NCBI GenBank assembly: GCA_965276955.1
Contig: CBDIBP010000005.1
Location: 37,658-101,657 of the forward strand
DNA length: 64,000 nt
From: JABDEZ01 sp965276955
GTDB taxonomy: Bacteria > Bacteroidota > Bacteroidia > Chitinophagales > Chitinophagaceae
Reading direction: 5' to 3'
Shown here: positions 56,501-64,000 of the stretch, piece after piece
Layout: every line of letters begins with the position of its first letter
How positions within the stretch are numbered: position 1 is the stretch's first letter
The notes under the pieces: generated by a model
Seen by the model: the letters and a program-made list of their open reading frames with translations, nothing else
What the model was told of the DNA's origin: nothing
Databases searched by the model: none
Translations under genes and position numbers: made by a program

Positions 56501-58525
56501 CATCCTGATCTGTTGACGCTTAAAATAGGGTACGATGCAAAATATTTAACTGGAGAAAAGGTATTGCAGCACATTGCAACGTTAGAGATGATCCTTCGTC
56601 AGGTAATTAACGATCCATCCGTACAGCACAGAAAAATAACGCTATTCAGCCCTGAGCAATATGATCAGATCGTTGATCAGTGGAATGCTACTGAAAGAGG
56701 TTACCCTGAGAATAAAACTATAGTAACGCTTTTTGAAGAGCAGGTAAATATTACCCCTGATAAGATAGCGGTGGCGTGCAAGGACACCCAGCTAACTTAT
56801 CGGCAACTCAATGAAAAAAGTAACCAGCTCGCCACACATATAAGGATGCAATATCAACTCAGAACGAATAGTGTTCTGAACCCTGGTACGCTTATTCCTT
56901 TATGCATGAACAAGAGTGTGGAAATGATAATAGGAATACTTGCTATTATGAAAGCAGGTGGGGCGTATGTTCCTATGGATCCAACCTTTCCTCGTAAGAG
57001 AATAGAGCACATATTGGAAGATACTTGCGCCAAGTTAATACTCACGCAAAGACACCTTTATGATGGTGACCTTGTTCAGTTGCCAGGAGATATGGCCATT
57101 GTTATTGATCTATCCGAAGAGCTTTACAAAGAGGAAAGTAAAGCGGATCTGTCATTATCCATTGATGCCTCAGCGCTTGCTTATGTTATCTATACATCTG
57201 GCACAACTGGCAAGCCAAAAGGTGTAATGGTAGAACATAAAGCATTTGCGCAGTTCATCTATAACTTTAATGATCTCTTGTCAGAAACAACGGGAACAAG
57301 CGAACGCAGCATTTTGTCCCTGACAAATTACGTTTTTGATATTTTTGGATTAGAATATGCTCTCCCGCTTATTACAGGTAGCAGTATCACTCTTTCATCT
57401 GTGGATAGCGTAACGCCAGAAGAGATAGAAAGCACGCAAATAATTCAGCAAACCCCGGGCAGCTTAGCATTAATAGCAAATAATTATCCGCATAAATTAT
57501 CAGGTCATATCTGCCTGGTAGGTGGCGAAGCATTATCACCCTCTATAGCAGAGCAATTGATAGGGATATTTAAAAAAGTGTTCAATGTATACGGCCCTGC
57601 GGAGACAGTTATCTGGAGCACTGCTTATGCTGTTAGCGATCATCTTGAACCCTACATCGGTAAGCCTTTATTTAACGAGCATGTGTATGTGTTAGATAAG
57701 CATAATGCTCCTGTTCCAATAGGTGTTGAAGGAGAATTGTATATTGGAGGCGCCGGCCTTGCTCGTGGCTATCTGAACAGTCCCGACCTTACGGCGGGTC
57801 GCTTCATCGTAAACCCTTTTGCTACCGAATTAGACAAGGCAAAAGGATATACAAGATTATACAAGACCGGCGACCTTGTTCGATGGCACCCAGACGGCAA
57901 CCTGGAATATATTGGCAGGACCGATGAGCAGGTAAAAATAAACGGATACCGTATAGAACTGAATGAGATAGCGCATGCATTGTCACAGATCGATGGCATT
58001 GCGCAAAGTTGCGTATTAGCTAAAGCGATAAGTAATGCACCTGGCAATAAATACTTGGTGGGTTATTATGTCTTGAATAACAGTGATAACACACTAACAG
58101 AAGCTGGTATCCAACATCAACTATCGCAACTATTGCCTGCTTATATGGTACCTCGTTTGTTGCTGCAAATGGAGTCCTTTCCATTGACCATCAACGGTAA
58201 GTTGGATAAGCGCGCATTACCTGATCCAGATCTGGGGACCGTTGAAGCCGAATACATGGCACCTGTTACCGATGCGGAGATAGCTCTGTGCAGTATATGG
58301 CAGCAAGTGCTTGGGCTGGATAAGGTAGGCATTACAGATAATTTTTTCAAGCTGGGTGGTAATTCTATTTCAGGGATCAAAGCATCCCATTTAATAAGCA
58401 AAGCTTTAGAGTGTGAAATGAGTGTTGCAGATCTGTTCAGTTCGCAAAATATAAGAGCCCTGCTCCAGAATATTGCAGAAAAACAAGTGAGTGCAGACAA
58501 TGTTGAATGGGATATCTCAATATAA
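50564..58525 (+). CDS. NRPS2: docking-C-A-T-E-C-A-T
   Basis: The 2653-residue protein starts with a TubC-type N-terminal docking domain (residues 1-60, with NGSMLWVEANSIKLF). C1 follows with HHISFDG at about 212, then A1 (ATP loop about 693) with pocket D-A-W-V-V-A-A-V-C, closest to phenylalanine (DAWTVAAVC). The first carrier reads GGDSI (about 1082). An epimerisation domain (about 1115-1540) has HHMVIDAVSW at about 1280 and SFNYLGQFD near its end. C2 has HHSISDG at about 1732 and an N-terminus typical of domains that take a D-residue donor. A2 (about 2210) has pocket D-I-L-Q-L-G-V-I-W for glycine, and carrier 2 has GGNSI (about 2598). The order adds a D-aromatic residue, then Gly. The codons are AT-rich, unlike NRPS1. 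Confidence 0.93.
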   Translation: MSIIEFIIECKQNGSMLWVEANSIKLFVPDDFEGFDAFIDKVREFKPEILECLNANNIFSKDDFLNKTIFKHNANRTALSFAQERLWFIEQYEQGTNAYHIPAIFELAADTDVAGIKYALQQVVARHEVLRSTIEQADDREHGIQVLHHAELIIDEITLTDTQDIESLIKDDINLPFNLSTEYPIRVKLYKIEQRSSTGKIIPVKTLLLINLHHISFDGWSMNIFQQELFVYYQAYISNDLKFSLPALDIQYKDYAVWQRTYLSGPILQNQVDYWKAKLSNHQTLELLTDHPRPGKTSYRGANHAFTVNSKVSQQLRTLARECGASVHSMLLASINILLGKYTGQDDIVIGSPIANRHHRQTEGLMGFFVNAQVNRSILNNEQSFGSLIQQVHQEQIQAQMYQDLPFEKLVYELGVARDTSRHPVFQVLFGVQSFGNQDKATDKQRDYLIPFGSPDLYQVEKLDLSIYVDDSQQEFKGVISYATSLFEKDTIERLGGHYTHLLSQLISHPNKPYSQFSLLDTAEYDQIVKSGNATGNDYPIHKTIIDLFEEQVYNTPDNIAIVYEGKTLTYQQLNDLADRLAHHLKVTYDIKPNDLVGILLNRSEKVLIAMWGILKAGAAYVCIHPEYPEERKKYIINDTSLNILITQTDFIFDLEYYSGSLFAIDVQLDSLDTSVKVSKTTVQASDLAYVVYTSGTTGRPKGVMLEHKGLSNLSLVNKNSFQISGASRVLQYSSFIFDASVWEIFSALVSGAQLHIASTEVRQDAQLLCDYIAGNKITLAVLPPVVLSTMSGELNSLDTLVVAGEASGPELMNRWSKGLRLINAYGPTEGTVCATMHEYKNGDLNINIGKPIANTTAYVLDKNLNPLPIGAVGELHIGGIGVARGYLNRADLTADRFITDPFSTIEDKEKGHTHLYRTGDLVRWLPGGDLAYMGRNDGQVKIRGNRIETGEIESALLQVDGIGQSYVMVKERATASGSTKYLVGYYVPDTNDMALTDAEIEEHLSRLLPDYMVPGVYVKMEAFPLTINGKLDRNALPDSDLSILAEQYATPSTNTEKEICKIWQDVLGLNRVGISDDFFRIGGDSILSIQVASRIRQAGFNCQVRDIVECKTIARLVETLSKKSVSTTRSEQGALTGDLDLLPIQHWFIEKIGSRSFRQPSHWNQSFLIKVPELVVSKLETVFEELVNYHDALRIQFVKKDISQEHEAVENGQWKQLYQPGIKRPLLKILDVSSYAPAEMQEILTEWQAGFDLQNGALYQFGYLHGYDDGSARIFVSAHHMVIDAVSWRILAEDIKALYAGHSLPEKGSSYRQWAAAISNYAAQHSDEVSYWKQQLTGMSAIKAHVSGEKATRDILELDRALTTTLLQTASKAYNTEINDLLLTALAYALRDIDHQNEQRIILEGHGREDIDAGIDHSRTVGWFTTIFPVRLELNDTISESIISIKENLRKVPNKGIGFGAFAVDDNTDITYDALPSVSFNYLGQFDAKEMDWQIVAEGSGNAIHPDNDEPNQVNINGAISDGQLSFNVVTLLGAQTTQKLSSDLKAHLVNVIDHCARKVEKDGVGFTPSDFQLVHIGQQLLDSLTTAAAADGNEIEYIYPSSSLQQGFVYHALSQSGDDAYKVQFLYDCHMVLDIPRYLQAWEYCIAQYPMLRTAFNWEEDIIQIVYKKGKLEFTFHDVSHLSGQEERDAAIEVICVEDREQNFELTKPTMFRLHIIKQAADHYTILKCEHHSISDGWSGPILLNTLHQYYEELAENKTINVKQETAYLETQKYVAVHKKEAQQYWATRLADIDTANDINALLSHAVNMSGYKYVEQAAASTLEIKGEFYNELKAFVLREGITLNVIVQFIWHKLLQVYSAAEQTVIGTTVSGRDLPIEGIEHSVGLYINTLPLLVQWNNDNSILAQLQQIQQGITDMNTYSYADLAKMQISGERIFHSLFIYENYPLPKGGTDLSDLVFRETIEKVDYPLSIMTFEHPDLLTLKIGYDAKYLTGEKVLQHIATLEMILRQVINDPSVQHRKITLFSPEQYDQIVDQWNATERGYPENKTIVTLFEEQVNITPDKIAVACKDTQLTYRQLNEKSNQLATHIRMQYQLRTNSVLNPGTLIPLCMNKSVEMIIGILAIMKAGGAYVPMDPTFPRKRIEHILEDTCAKLILTQRHLYDGDLVQLPGDMAIVIDLSEELYKEESKADLSLSIDASALAYVIYTSGTTGKPKGVMVEHKAFAQFIYNFNDLLSETTGTSERSILSLTNYVFDIFGLEYALPLITGSSITLSSVDSVTPEEIESTQIIQQTPGSLALIANNYPHKLSGHICLVGGEALSPSIAEQLIGIFKKVFNVYGPAETVIWSTAYAVSDHLEPYIGKPLFNEHVYVLDKHNAPVPIGVEGELYIGGAGLARGYLNSPDLTAGRFIVNPFATELDKAKGYTRLYKTGDLVRWHPDGNLEYIGRTDEQVKINGYRIELNEIAHALSQIDGIAQSCVLAKAISNAPGNKYLVGYYVLNNSDNTLTEAGIQHQLSQLLPAYMVPRLLLQMESFPLTINGKLDKRALPDPDLGTVEAEYMAPVTDAEIALCSIWQQVLGLDKVGITDNFFKLGGNSISGIKASHLISKALECEMSVADLFSSQNIRALLQNIAEKQVSADNVEWDISI

Positions 58526-58555
58526 ATAACTTTTAATACCAGGTATAGTACTGAC

Positions 58556-61500
58556 ATGGCAGCGGTTAAGAATTTTTTCAATGAGTTGAGGCTTGATGGC
58601 GGTGCCATTTGGTTAGAGGATGAGCGTATACGATTATCAACATCCAAAAGATTGCAAAATGACGAAACAAAGAAGTTTATTGTTGATAACAAGGATCGTA
58701 TAGCATCGATATTGAACGAGAACAAGGTCTCATCAAAAGAAAAATTTTCCAGCATTGTTATATTCAAGGATAACAGCACAAACAAATATCCCCTCAGTCC
58801 CGCTCAGGAACGGCTGTGGTTTATTGAGCAATATGAAGAAGGAAGTAATGCCTATCACATACCTGCCATATTTAAAGTTGGTGCAGATACCGATAAGGAT
58901 GGCTTAAAATATGCACTTCAGCAAATAGTAGAGCGACATGTAGTGTTGAGAAGTACTATAGAGCAGGCTGCCGATGACGACCAGGCTTTCCAAAATATGC
59001 ACAACGCTCCATTGGTCGTTGAAGACGTATTTATTGATGACACAGAAGATCATCAGGTGCTTATAAAAGAAGATATCGAACGTCCATTTAATTTAAGTGT
59101 TGAGTACCCGATCCGGGCGAAATTCTACTCCATTGGAAAGAATGGAGTGCCGGATACCACCTTACTGCTCATCAATGTACATCACATAGCAGGAGATGGC
59201 TGGTCAATGGGCATTTTTCAAAGCGAGCTGTCAGCTTATTATGAAGCTTACATTAATGACGAGAAAGATTTTTCCTTACCTGCATTAGACATACAATATA
59301 GAGACTATGCAGCATGGCAGCGGACCCATCTTACAGGTGAGGTATTAGCTGGCCAATTAGGCTACTGGAAAGGTAAATTAATGGGTTATCAGGATCTTGA
59401 ATTACCCACCGATCACTCCAGGCCCGCGAAGGTAAATTACAATGGCGCAGTTGTGCCATTCACTATTGGCTACGATACCAGCTTGCAGTTAAGAAAACTT
59501 GCACGGGAATATGGTGTTACACTTAACAGTATGTTGTTAAGCAGCATTTCCATATTGCTTGGCAAGTATTGCGGCCAGAAGGATATCGTAACTGGTAGTC
59601 CGAATGCCAACCGGCATCACCGGCAAACAGAAGGTCTGATAGGCTTTTTTGTGAATACGCAGGTAAACAGGGTTCTGCTCAATGACGACCAAAGCTACAG
59701 GGAATTGGTTCAGCAAGTGCACCAGGATAAAATTGAAGCGCAACTATACCAGGAATTTCCTTTTGAAAAGCTCGTAAGCGAATTAGGCACAGAGCGTGAT
59801 ACCTCCCGTCACCCTGTTTTTCAGGTAATGTTTGGAATGCAGGGTTTTGGTCAGAGCGGATCTGCCAGTGACCAAAGTCAATACCTGGTACCACTATCAG
59901 CAGGTGATATATATGAGATAGAGAAGTTCGATCTGTCATTTTTTATTGATGATAGTGAACCGCAGCTAAAGGGACAAGTAAGCTATGCGACCAGCTTGTT
60001 TCTACATGAAACAATTGAAAGGCTTGCCATACACTATGTCCATTTGCTCGCTCAATTAGTAAGTGCGCCTGGTGAAAAGTATAATGCGTTCAGTTTACTT
60101 AATGAAGAAGGATACGGTCAGATCATTCATAAATGGAATGATACTAACGTTCCCTATTCTATCGATGAAACGGTCAACCGAATGTTTGAACAGCAAGCGC
60201 AAAGGACGCCTGACAATATAGCCCTTGTATTCGGGGCACAGCAATTAACGTACAGTGAGCTTAATGAGAAGAGCAACCAACTGGCTCATCATATACGCGC
60301 GCAATATCAGGATAGGACAAAGCAGGAATTGGAGCCGGACGCTCTAATAGCCCTTTACCTGAACAGAAGTTTGGAACTGGTCATAGGGATACTTGCTGTT
60401 TTAAAAGCCGGTGGTGCATATGTTCCTGTCGATGTCAATTATCCTCAAGAGCGGATCGCATATGTTCTGGAGGATACCCAGGCAGTGCTTATTCTCAGTC
60501 AAGGTCATATAGATCATAGTTCACTTCCCAAGGACAAAGTTCTTGATATAGATCTGAGATTGGATCTATATTGTAATGAAGCAATTTCGAACCTGCCTCA
60601 ATATAGCAAAGCCAGTGATCTGGCTTATGTCATCTATACTTCCGGAACAACAGGTAAACCTAAAGGCGCTATGTTACAACATAGTGGTATTGTGAACAGG
60701 ATAGAATGGATGCAAGCCTTGTATCCTTTAAGTGCAAAAGATGTTGTTCTGTTAAAAACACCTTATGTATTTGATGTCTCTGTATGGGAGATACTTTGGG
60801 CCAACTGGTATGGTGCAAAAATAGTCATCGCAAAACCTGACGGCCATAAAGATGCCGCCTACTTGCACAAGTTGATAGAAGATAGTAAAGTGACCACAAT
60901 GCACTTTGTGCCAAGTATGCTGGATGCATATCTTCAATATCTTTCGGCGCAACGGACCAACTTTAGTTCAACCTTACGACAAGTGTTTTGCAGTGGGGAA
61001 GCATTAAATAGAGCTACTGCTCAAAAGGCATACGAACATTGTGCTAATGAGGCTTTTAAGCTGCACAATCTCTATGGGCCAACAGAAGCATCAATAGATG
61101 TTACCTTTTTTGAAACAAAGCCAGGAGAAAGTGTTTATATAGGTAAACCCATAAATAACACTACCGTTTACATTTTATCTGCTGATCTCACTCCAGTCCC
61201 CGTAGGCGTCCCGGGTGAGTTATATATAGGTGGTGCTGGTGTAGCGCGCGGCTACCTGAACCGTGCGGACCTTACAGCGGAGCGGTTCGTTCCCGACCCG
61301 TTCGCTACAGCTGCGGGCAGGGAGAAGGGGTATAGGCGTATGTACCGTACCGGTGACCTGGTGCGGTGGCTGTCAGATGGCAATATAGAGTATATAGGAA
61401 GGAATGACGACCAGGTAAAGATCCGTGGCTACCGTATAGAGTTAGGGGAGATAGCGCATGCGCTGTCTCAGGTACCGGGCATCAGCCAGAGCCATGTGGC

Positions 61501-63745
61501 AGCAAAGGAAAGGGTGACAGCGACAGGGAGTACGAAGTACCTGGTAGGGTACTATGTAGCGGACAAGGATGCCCAGGTGACCCCAACAGCTATAACAGAG
61601 GTATTATCGAAAGTGCTTCCGGAGTACATGGTACCCGGAGCATATGTGGAGCTAAGCACGTTCCCGCTGACGGTGAACGGGAAGCTGGACAAGCGTGCCC
61701 TTCCGGAGGCGGAGCTGGGTACGACCGGGGAACAGTATGAAGGGCCCACAACAGAAGCAGAGGCAGCTATATGCCAGATCTGGCAGGAAGTGCTGGGAGT
61801 GGACAGGGTAGGCGTAACGGATGATCTTTTCCGTATAGGAGGTAACTCGATACTGGCGATACAGGTATCGCACCGTATGGGTCGTTGGTTAGGGTGTGAT
61901 ATAAAGGTATCGGATGTGTTCCGTTACCGTACGATAAAGGAACTGCTGCTGCACAGCGTTGGCGCTGCGCAGGCGGTGATACCGGTGATAGGCGGAGACC
62001 GTGGCGTATTGTCGTTCGCCCAGGAGCGTTTATGGTTCATAGAGCAGTATGAGGGGGGAAGCAGCGCCTACCATATGCCGGCGTTGTACGAGCTGGGGGC
62101 AGACACGGACCCGGAAGGTATAAAGTATGCATTGAAGCAGGTAGTGTCGCGGCATGAGGTACTGCGCAGCACCATCGAGCATAGCGATGAGGAGCTGCAT
62201 GGCATCCAGGTGGTGCACAGTGCGCCCCTGGAAGTAGTGACGGTACGGGTAAAGGGCAGCGCCGATGACCTGCTAAGGGCAGAAGTGAACCGTCCGTTCG
62301 TATTAAGCAAGGAGTACCCTATACGTGCAAAGCTGTATGTGGAGGAGGACAGGACCTTGCTTTTGGTCACGGTGCACCATATAGCAGGGGACGGATGGTC
62401 GATGGACATCTTCGAACGGGAGCTGTACGCCTATTATGAGGCATATATAAAGGGTGATAGGACGTTCCGTTTACCAGAGCTGGAACTGCAATACAAGGAC
62501 CATGCGTCCTGGCAAAGGAACTACCTGGCAGGGAGCGTGCTGGACAAGCAATTAAGTTACTGGAAGGATAAGCTGTCGGGCTATGAGCCGCTGTCGCTGC
62601 CGGCCGACCATGTGCGTGGGCAGGAGCCGGACCACCGCGGGGGCAGCTGTAAGTTCACCATAGGGAAGACAAGGAGCGAAGGGTTAAGGAAGCTGGCGCG
62701 GGAGTACGGAGTGACCCTGAACAGCGTGCTGCTGGGCAGTGTATCGGTACTGCTGGGCAAGTACAGCGGCCAGACGGATATAGTGACCGGGAGCCCGAAC
62801 GCGAACCGTCACCACGGGCAGACGGCGGGCCTGATCGGTTTCTTTGTGAACACGCAGGTGAACCGTACGCAGCTGGAAGCTGGCCAGAGCTTTGCGGCGC
62901 TGGTAGCAGCAGTGCACAGGGACCAGGTAGGAGCGCAGCAGCACCAGGACCTTCCGTTCGAGCAGCTGGTGGACGCCCTGGGCGTGGAGCGGGACAGTTC
63001 GCGCCACCCGGTGTTCCAGGTGATGTTCGGGGTGCAGGGATTCGGGGGAGTGCAGGAAGGAAGCCAGAAGGGATATTTACGACCTGTTCACCAGGAGGGT
63101 ATATACGAGATAGAGAAGTTCGACCTGTCGGTATTCATAGATGACAGTAAGGCGGAGCTGGAAGGTCAGATCAGTTATGCGCGGAGCCTGTTCGAAGAGG
63201 GGACGATAGCGCGTATGCGGGGGCACTACCTGCACTTGCTGGACCAGCTGCTGGGAGCCCCGCAGGAGGCATATAGCAGGATGAGCTTGCTGGGTGCACA
63301 GGAGTATAAGGATATAGTGGAGGACCGCAATGCGACGGACAGGGAACACAGCGGGGACAGGACGATAGCAGAGTTGTTCGAAGCACAGGTGCAAAGGACG
63401 CCGGACCACATAGCCGTGGTGTTCAACGACCAGCAGTTAACGTACAGTGAGCTGAACGCAAGGAGCAACCAGGTGGCGCGCCATATCCGTGCACAGTACA
63501 AGGAGCGGACAAATGAGGAATTGACCCCCCGATACATTGATCGCATTGTACCTGGACAGAGGTCTGGAGCTGGTGGCAGGTATCCTTGGTGTATTGAAGG
63601 CAGGGGGTGCGTATGTGCCTATAGATACGGGTTACCCCCAGGAACGCATAGACCACCTGCTGGAAGGACACACAGGCAGCACTGGTACTGTGCCAGACAC
63701 AGGTCAGTGAGCAAAATAATAGTGCTCTTCCCATGGACAAGATGA
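58556..63745 (+). CDS. NRPS3: docking-C-A(Ser)-T-C-A..., continues past window and loses frame near 63,525
   Basis: The protein begins with a TubC-like docking domain (residues 1-55, GGAIWLEDERIRLS). C1 follows (HHIAGDG about 209), then A1 (ATP loop about 694) with pocket D-V-W-H-F-S-L-I-D, a serine code (published DVWHLSLID and DVWHFSLVD). The carrier has GGNSI (about 1095), C2 has HHIAGDG (about 1277), and the start of A2 follows. From 61,140 the sequence switches to the GC-rich backbone. An extra C in the run 63525-63530 throws it out of frame at about residue 1657, so the last 70 residues of this frame are not real. Only 30 bases separate it from NRPS2. Confidence 0.88.
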   Translation: MAAVKNFFNELRLDGGAIWLEDERIRLSTSKRLQNDETKKFIVDNKDRIASILNENKVSSKEKFSSIVIFKDNSTNKYPLSPAQERLWFIEQYEEGSNAYHIPAIFKVGADTDKDGLKYALQQIVERHVVLRSTIEQAADDDQAFQNMHNAPLVVEDVFIDDTEDHQVLIKEDIERPFNLSVEYPIRAKFYSIGKNGVPDTTLLLINVHHIAGDGWSMGIFQSELSAYYEAYINDEKDFSLPALDIQYRDYAAWQRTHLTGEVLAGQLGYWKGKLMGYQDLELPTDHSRPAKVNYNGAVVPFTIGYDTSLQLRKLAREYGVTLNSMLLSSISILLGKYCGQKDIVTGSPNANRHHRQTEGLIGFFVNTQVNRVLLNDDQSYRELVQQVHQDKIEAQLYQEFPFEKLVSELGTERDTSRHPVFQVMFGMQGFGQSGSASDQSQYLVPLSAGDIYEIEKFDLSFFIDDSEPQLKGQVSYATSLFLHETIERLAIHYVHLLAQLVSAPGEKYNAFSLLNEEGYGQIIHKWNDTNVPYSIDETVNRMFEQQAQRTPDNIALVFGAQQLTYSELNEKSNQLAHHIRAQYQDRTKQELEPDALIALYLNRSLELVIGILAVLKAGGAYVPVDVNYPQERIAYVLEDTQAVLILSQGHIDHSSLPKDKVLDIDLRLDLYCNEAISNLPQYSKASDLAYVIYTSGTTGKPKGAMLQHSGIVNRIEWMQALYPLSAKDVVLLKTPYVFDVSVWEILWANWYGAKIVIAKPDGHKDAAYLHKLIEDSKVTTMHFVPSMLDAYLQYLSAQRTNFSSTLRQVFCSGEALNRATAQKAYEHCANEAFKLHNLYGPTEASIDVTFFETKPGESVYIGKPINNTTVYILSADLTPVPVGVPGELYIGGAGVARGYLNRADLTAERFVPDPFATAAGREKGYRRMYRTGDLVRWLSDGNIEYIGRNDDQVKIRGYRIELGEIAHALSQVPGISQSHVAAKERVTATGSTKYLVGYYVADKDAQVTPTAITEVLSKVLPEYMVPGAYVELSTFPLTVNGKLDKRALPEAELGTTGEQYEGPTTEAEAAICQIWQEVLGVDRVGVTDDLFRIGGNSILAIQVSHRMGRWLGCDIKVSDVFRYRTIKELLLHSVGAAQAVIPVIGGDRGVLSFAQERLWFIEQYEGGSSAYHMPALYELGADTDPEGIKYALKQVVSRHEVLRSTIEHSDEELHGIQVVHSAPLEVVTVRVKGSADDLLRAEVNRPFVLSKEYPIRAKLYVEEDRTLLLVTVHHIAGDGWSMDIFERELYAYYEAYIKGDRTFRLPELELQYKDHASWQRNYLAGSVLDKQLSYWKDKLSGYEPLSLPADHVRGQEPDHRGGSCKFTIGKTRSEGLRKLAREYGVTLNSVLLGSVSVLLGKYSGQTDIVTGSPNANRHHGQTAGLIGFFVNTQVNRTQLEAGQSFAALVAAVHRDQVGAQQHQDLPFEQLVDALGVERDSSRHPVFQVMFGVQGFGGVQEGSQKGYLRPVHQEGIYEIEKFDLSVFIDDSKAELEGQISYARSLFEEGTIARMRGHYLHLLDQLLGAPQEAYSRMSLLGAQEYKDIVEDRNATDREHSGDRTIAELFEAQVQRTPDHIAVVFNDQQLTYSELNARSNQVARHIRAQYKERTNEELTPRYIDRIVPGQRSGAGGRYPWCIEGRGCVCAYRYGLPPGTHRPPAGRTHRQHWYCARHRSVSKIIVLFPWTR
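61331..63311 (+). repeat. NRPS backbone repeat, copy 2 of pair with 37251-39234
   Basis: The NRPS3 A1 tail, carrier and C2 form the intact counterpart of the frameshifted stretch in NRPS1. It serves as the reference that shows each module 1 lesion to be a one-base gain or loss. The match ends at AAGGATATAGTGG versus AAGGAGATAATGG. Confidence 0.8.
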
Positions 63746-64000
63746 TCAGTATCGACTTGTCCTCAGCGTTCTACGCAACAGAGGACAGTACCGACCTTCC
63801 GCGGTACAGCGGTCCCAATGACCTGGCGTATGTGATCTACACCTCAGGTACCACCGGTAAACCCAAGGGCGTGATGGTGGAGCAGGCCTCGGTGGTCAAC
63901 CTGATACAGGACCTGCTGGTGCAGTATCAGATACAACCCTCAGAGCGGATACTGCTGTTCGCCAACTATATATTTGATGCATCAGTGGAGCAGATGTACC
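63525..64000 (+). pseudogene. NRPS3 second adenylation domain, out-of-frame start (runs off the edge)
   Basis: After the extra C (63525-63530) and an extra G (63666-63667), the adenylation domain continues in a third frame from about 63,668 to the edge, with YVIYTSGTTGKPKGVMVEQA and YIFDASVEQMY. The specificity core seen so far differs by one base from that of NRPS1 A3, so the same unknown residue is expected. This is either sequence error or decay. Confidence 0.7.

Noticed and set aside
38600..63400. Long open frames on the minus strand inside the NRPS genes, repeated in each module (for example 41787-42170 and 48093-48476)
   Set aside because: They recur only because the modules repeat. 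They have no family motif or start signal and lie opposite strongly conserved catalytic domains. They are by-products of GC-rich codon use.
1..64000. CRISPR arrays, insertion sequences, rRNA genes, replication origin
   Set aside because: I looked for regularly spaced short repeats, transposase motifs, terminal inverted repeats, rRNA-like stretches and DnaA-box clusters. The only long repeats found are the NRPS modules.

Overview
The window looks like chromosomal DNA of a Bacteroidota bacterium, probably of the Chitinophagaceae or a close relative. The evidence is a giant secreted protein with a C-terminal type IX secretion sorting domain, a DUF5686/carboxypeptidase-regulatory outer-membrane protein, an ECF sigma operon with GYF-repeat membrane protein, and promoters of the Bacteroidota type (TTG, 19-21 bases, TAnnTTTG) in front of both tRNA genes and the phosphate transporter operon. 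The genus is inference.

Bases 1-34,000 are ordinary, mostly housekeeping DNA. In order: the tail of a DUF2252 gene; a 2335-residue T9SS surface protein; a lipoprotein; a LuxE-like acyl-activating protein; tRNA-Leu(CAG); a YiiX-like hydrolase; a YraN protein; a phosphoglucose/phosphomannose isomerase; a lipoprotein; an Nramp-UspA fusion; a membrane-anchored metallo-beta-lactamase-fold protein; trpS; a deoxynucleoside kinase; a DUF5686 protein; a secreted degenerate metallo-beta-lactamase-like protein; an AraC/XerD/MarR group; aroQ; fmt; an ECF sigma three-gene operon; a metallo-hydrolase; the cell-elongation pair rodA and mrdA; tRNA-Gln(TTG); and a pit/DUF47 phosphate operon. A 0.9 kb AT-rich gap with a 17-bp inverted repeat follows.

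From 34,727 to the right edge lies a multimodular non-ribosomal peptide synthetase (NRPS) assembly line on the + strand, continuing beyond the window. Three consecutive genes are visible. NRPS1 (34,727-50,567) has five C-A-T modules. NRPS2 (50,564-58,525) is docking-C-A-T-E-C-A-T. NRPS3 (from 58,556) is docking-C-A-T-C-A and runs off the edge. Reading the specificity pockets by hand gives, as a prediction, aromatic (Tyr-like) - Val/Ile - unknown polar - Gly - Gly - D-aromatic - Gly - Ser - unknown polar. The first condensation domain has an altered motif and may be an acyl-accepting starter domain. No thioesterase, MbtH protein, transporter or tailoring gene is in the window.

Three points stand out. 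(1) Most of NRPS1, and NRPS3 from 61,140 on, is built from nearly identical GC-rich backbone copies in which mainly the specificity core of each adenylation domain differs, and some cores are very AT-rich. This looks like natural module amplification plus subdomain exchange. (2) Module 1 of NRPS1 is broken by eleven single-base indels between 35,970 and 38,503. Undoing all eleven restores one 5,279-residue frame, so they are either sequence errors or recent decay. (3) Two 2.0 kb repeat pairs make the module order and copy number in this assembly worth checking.
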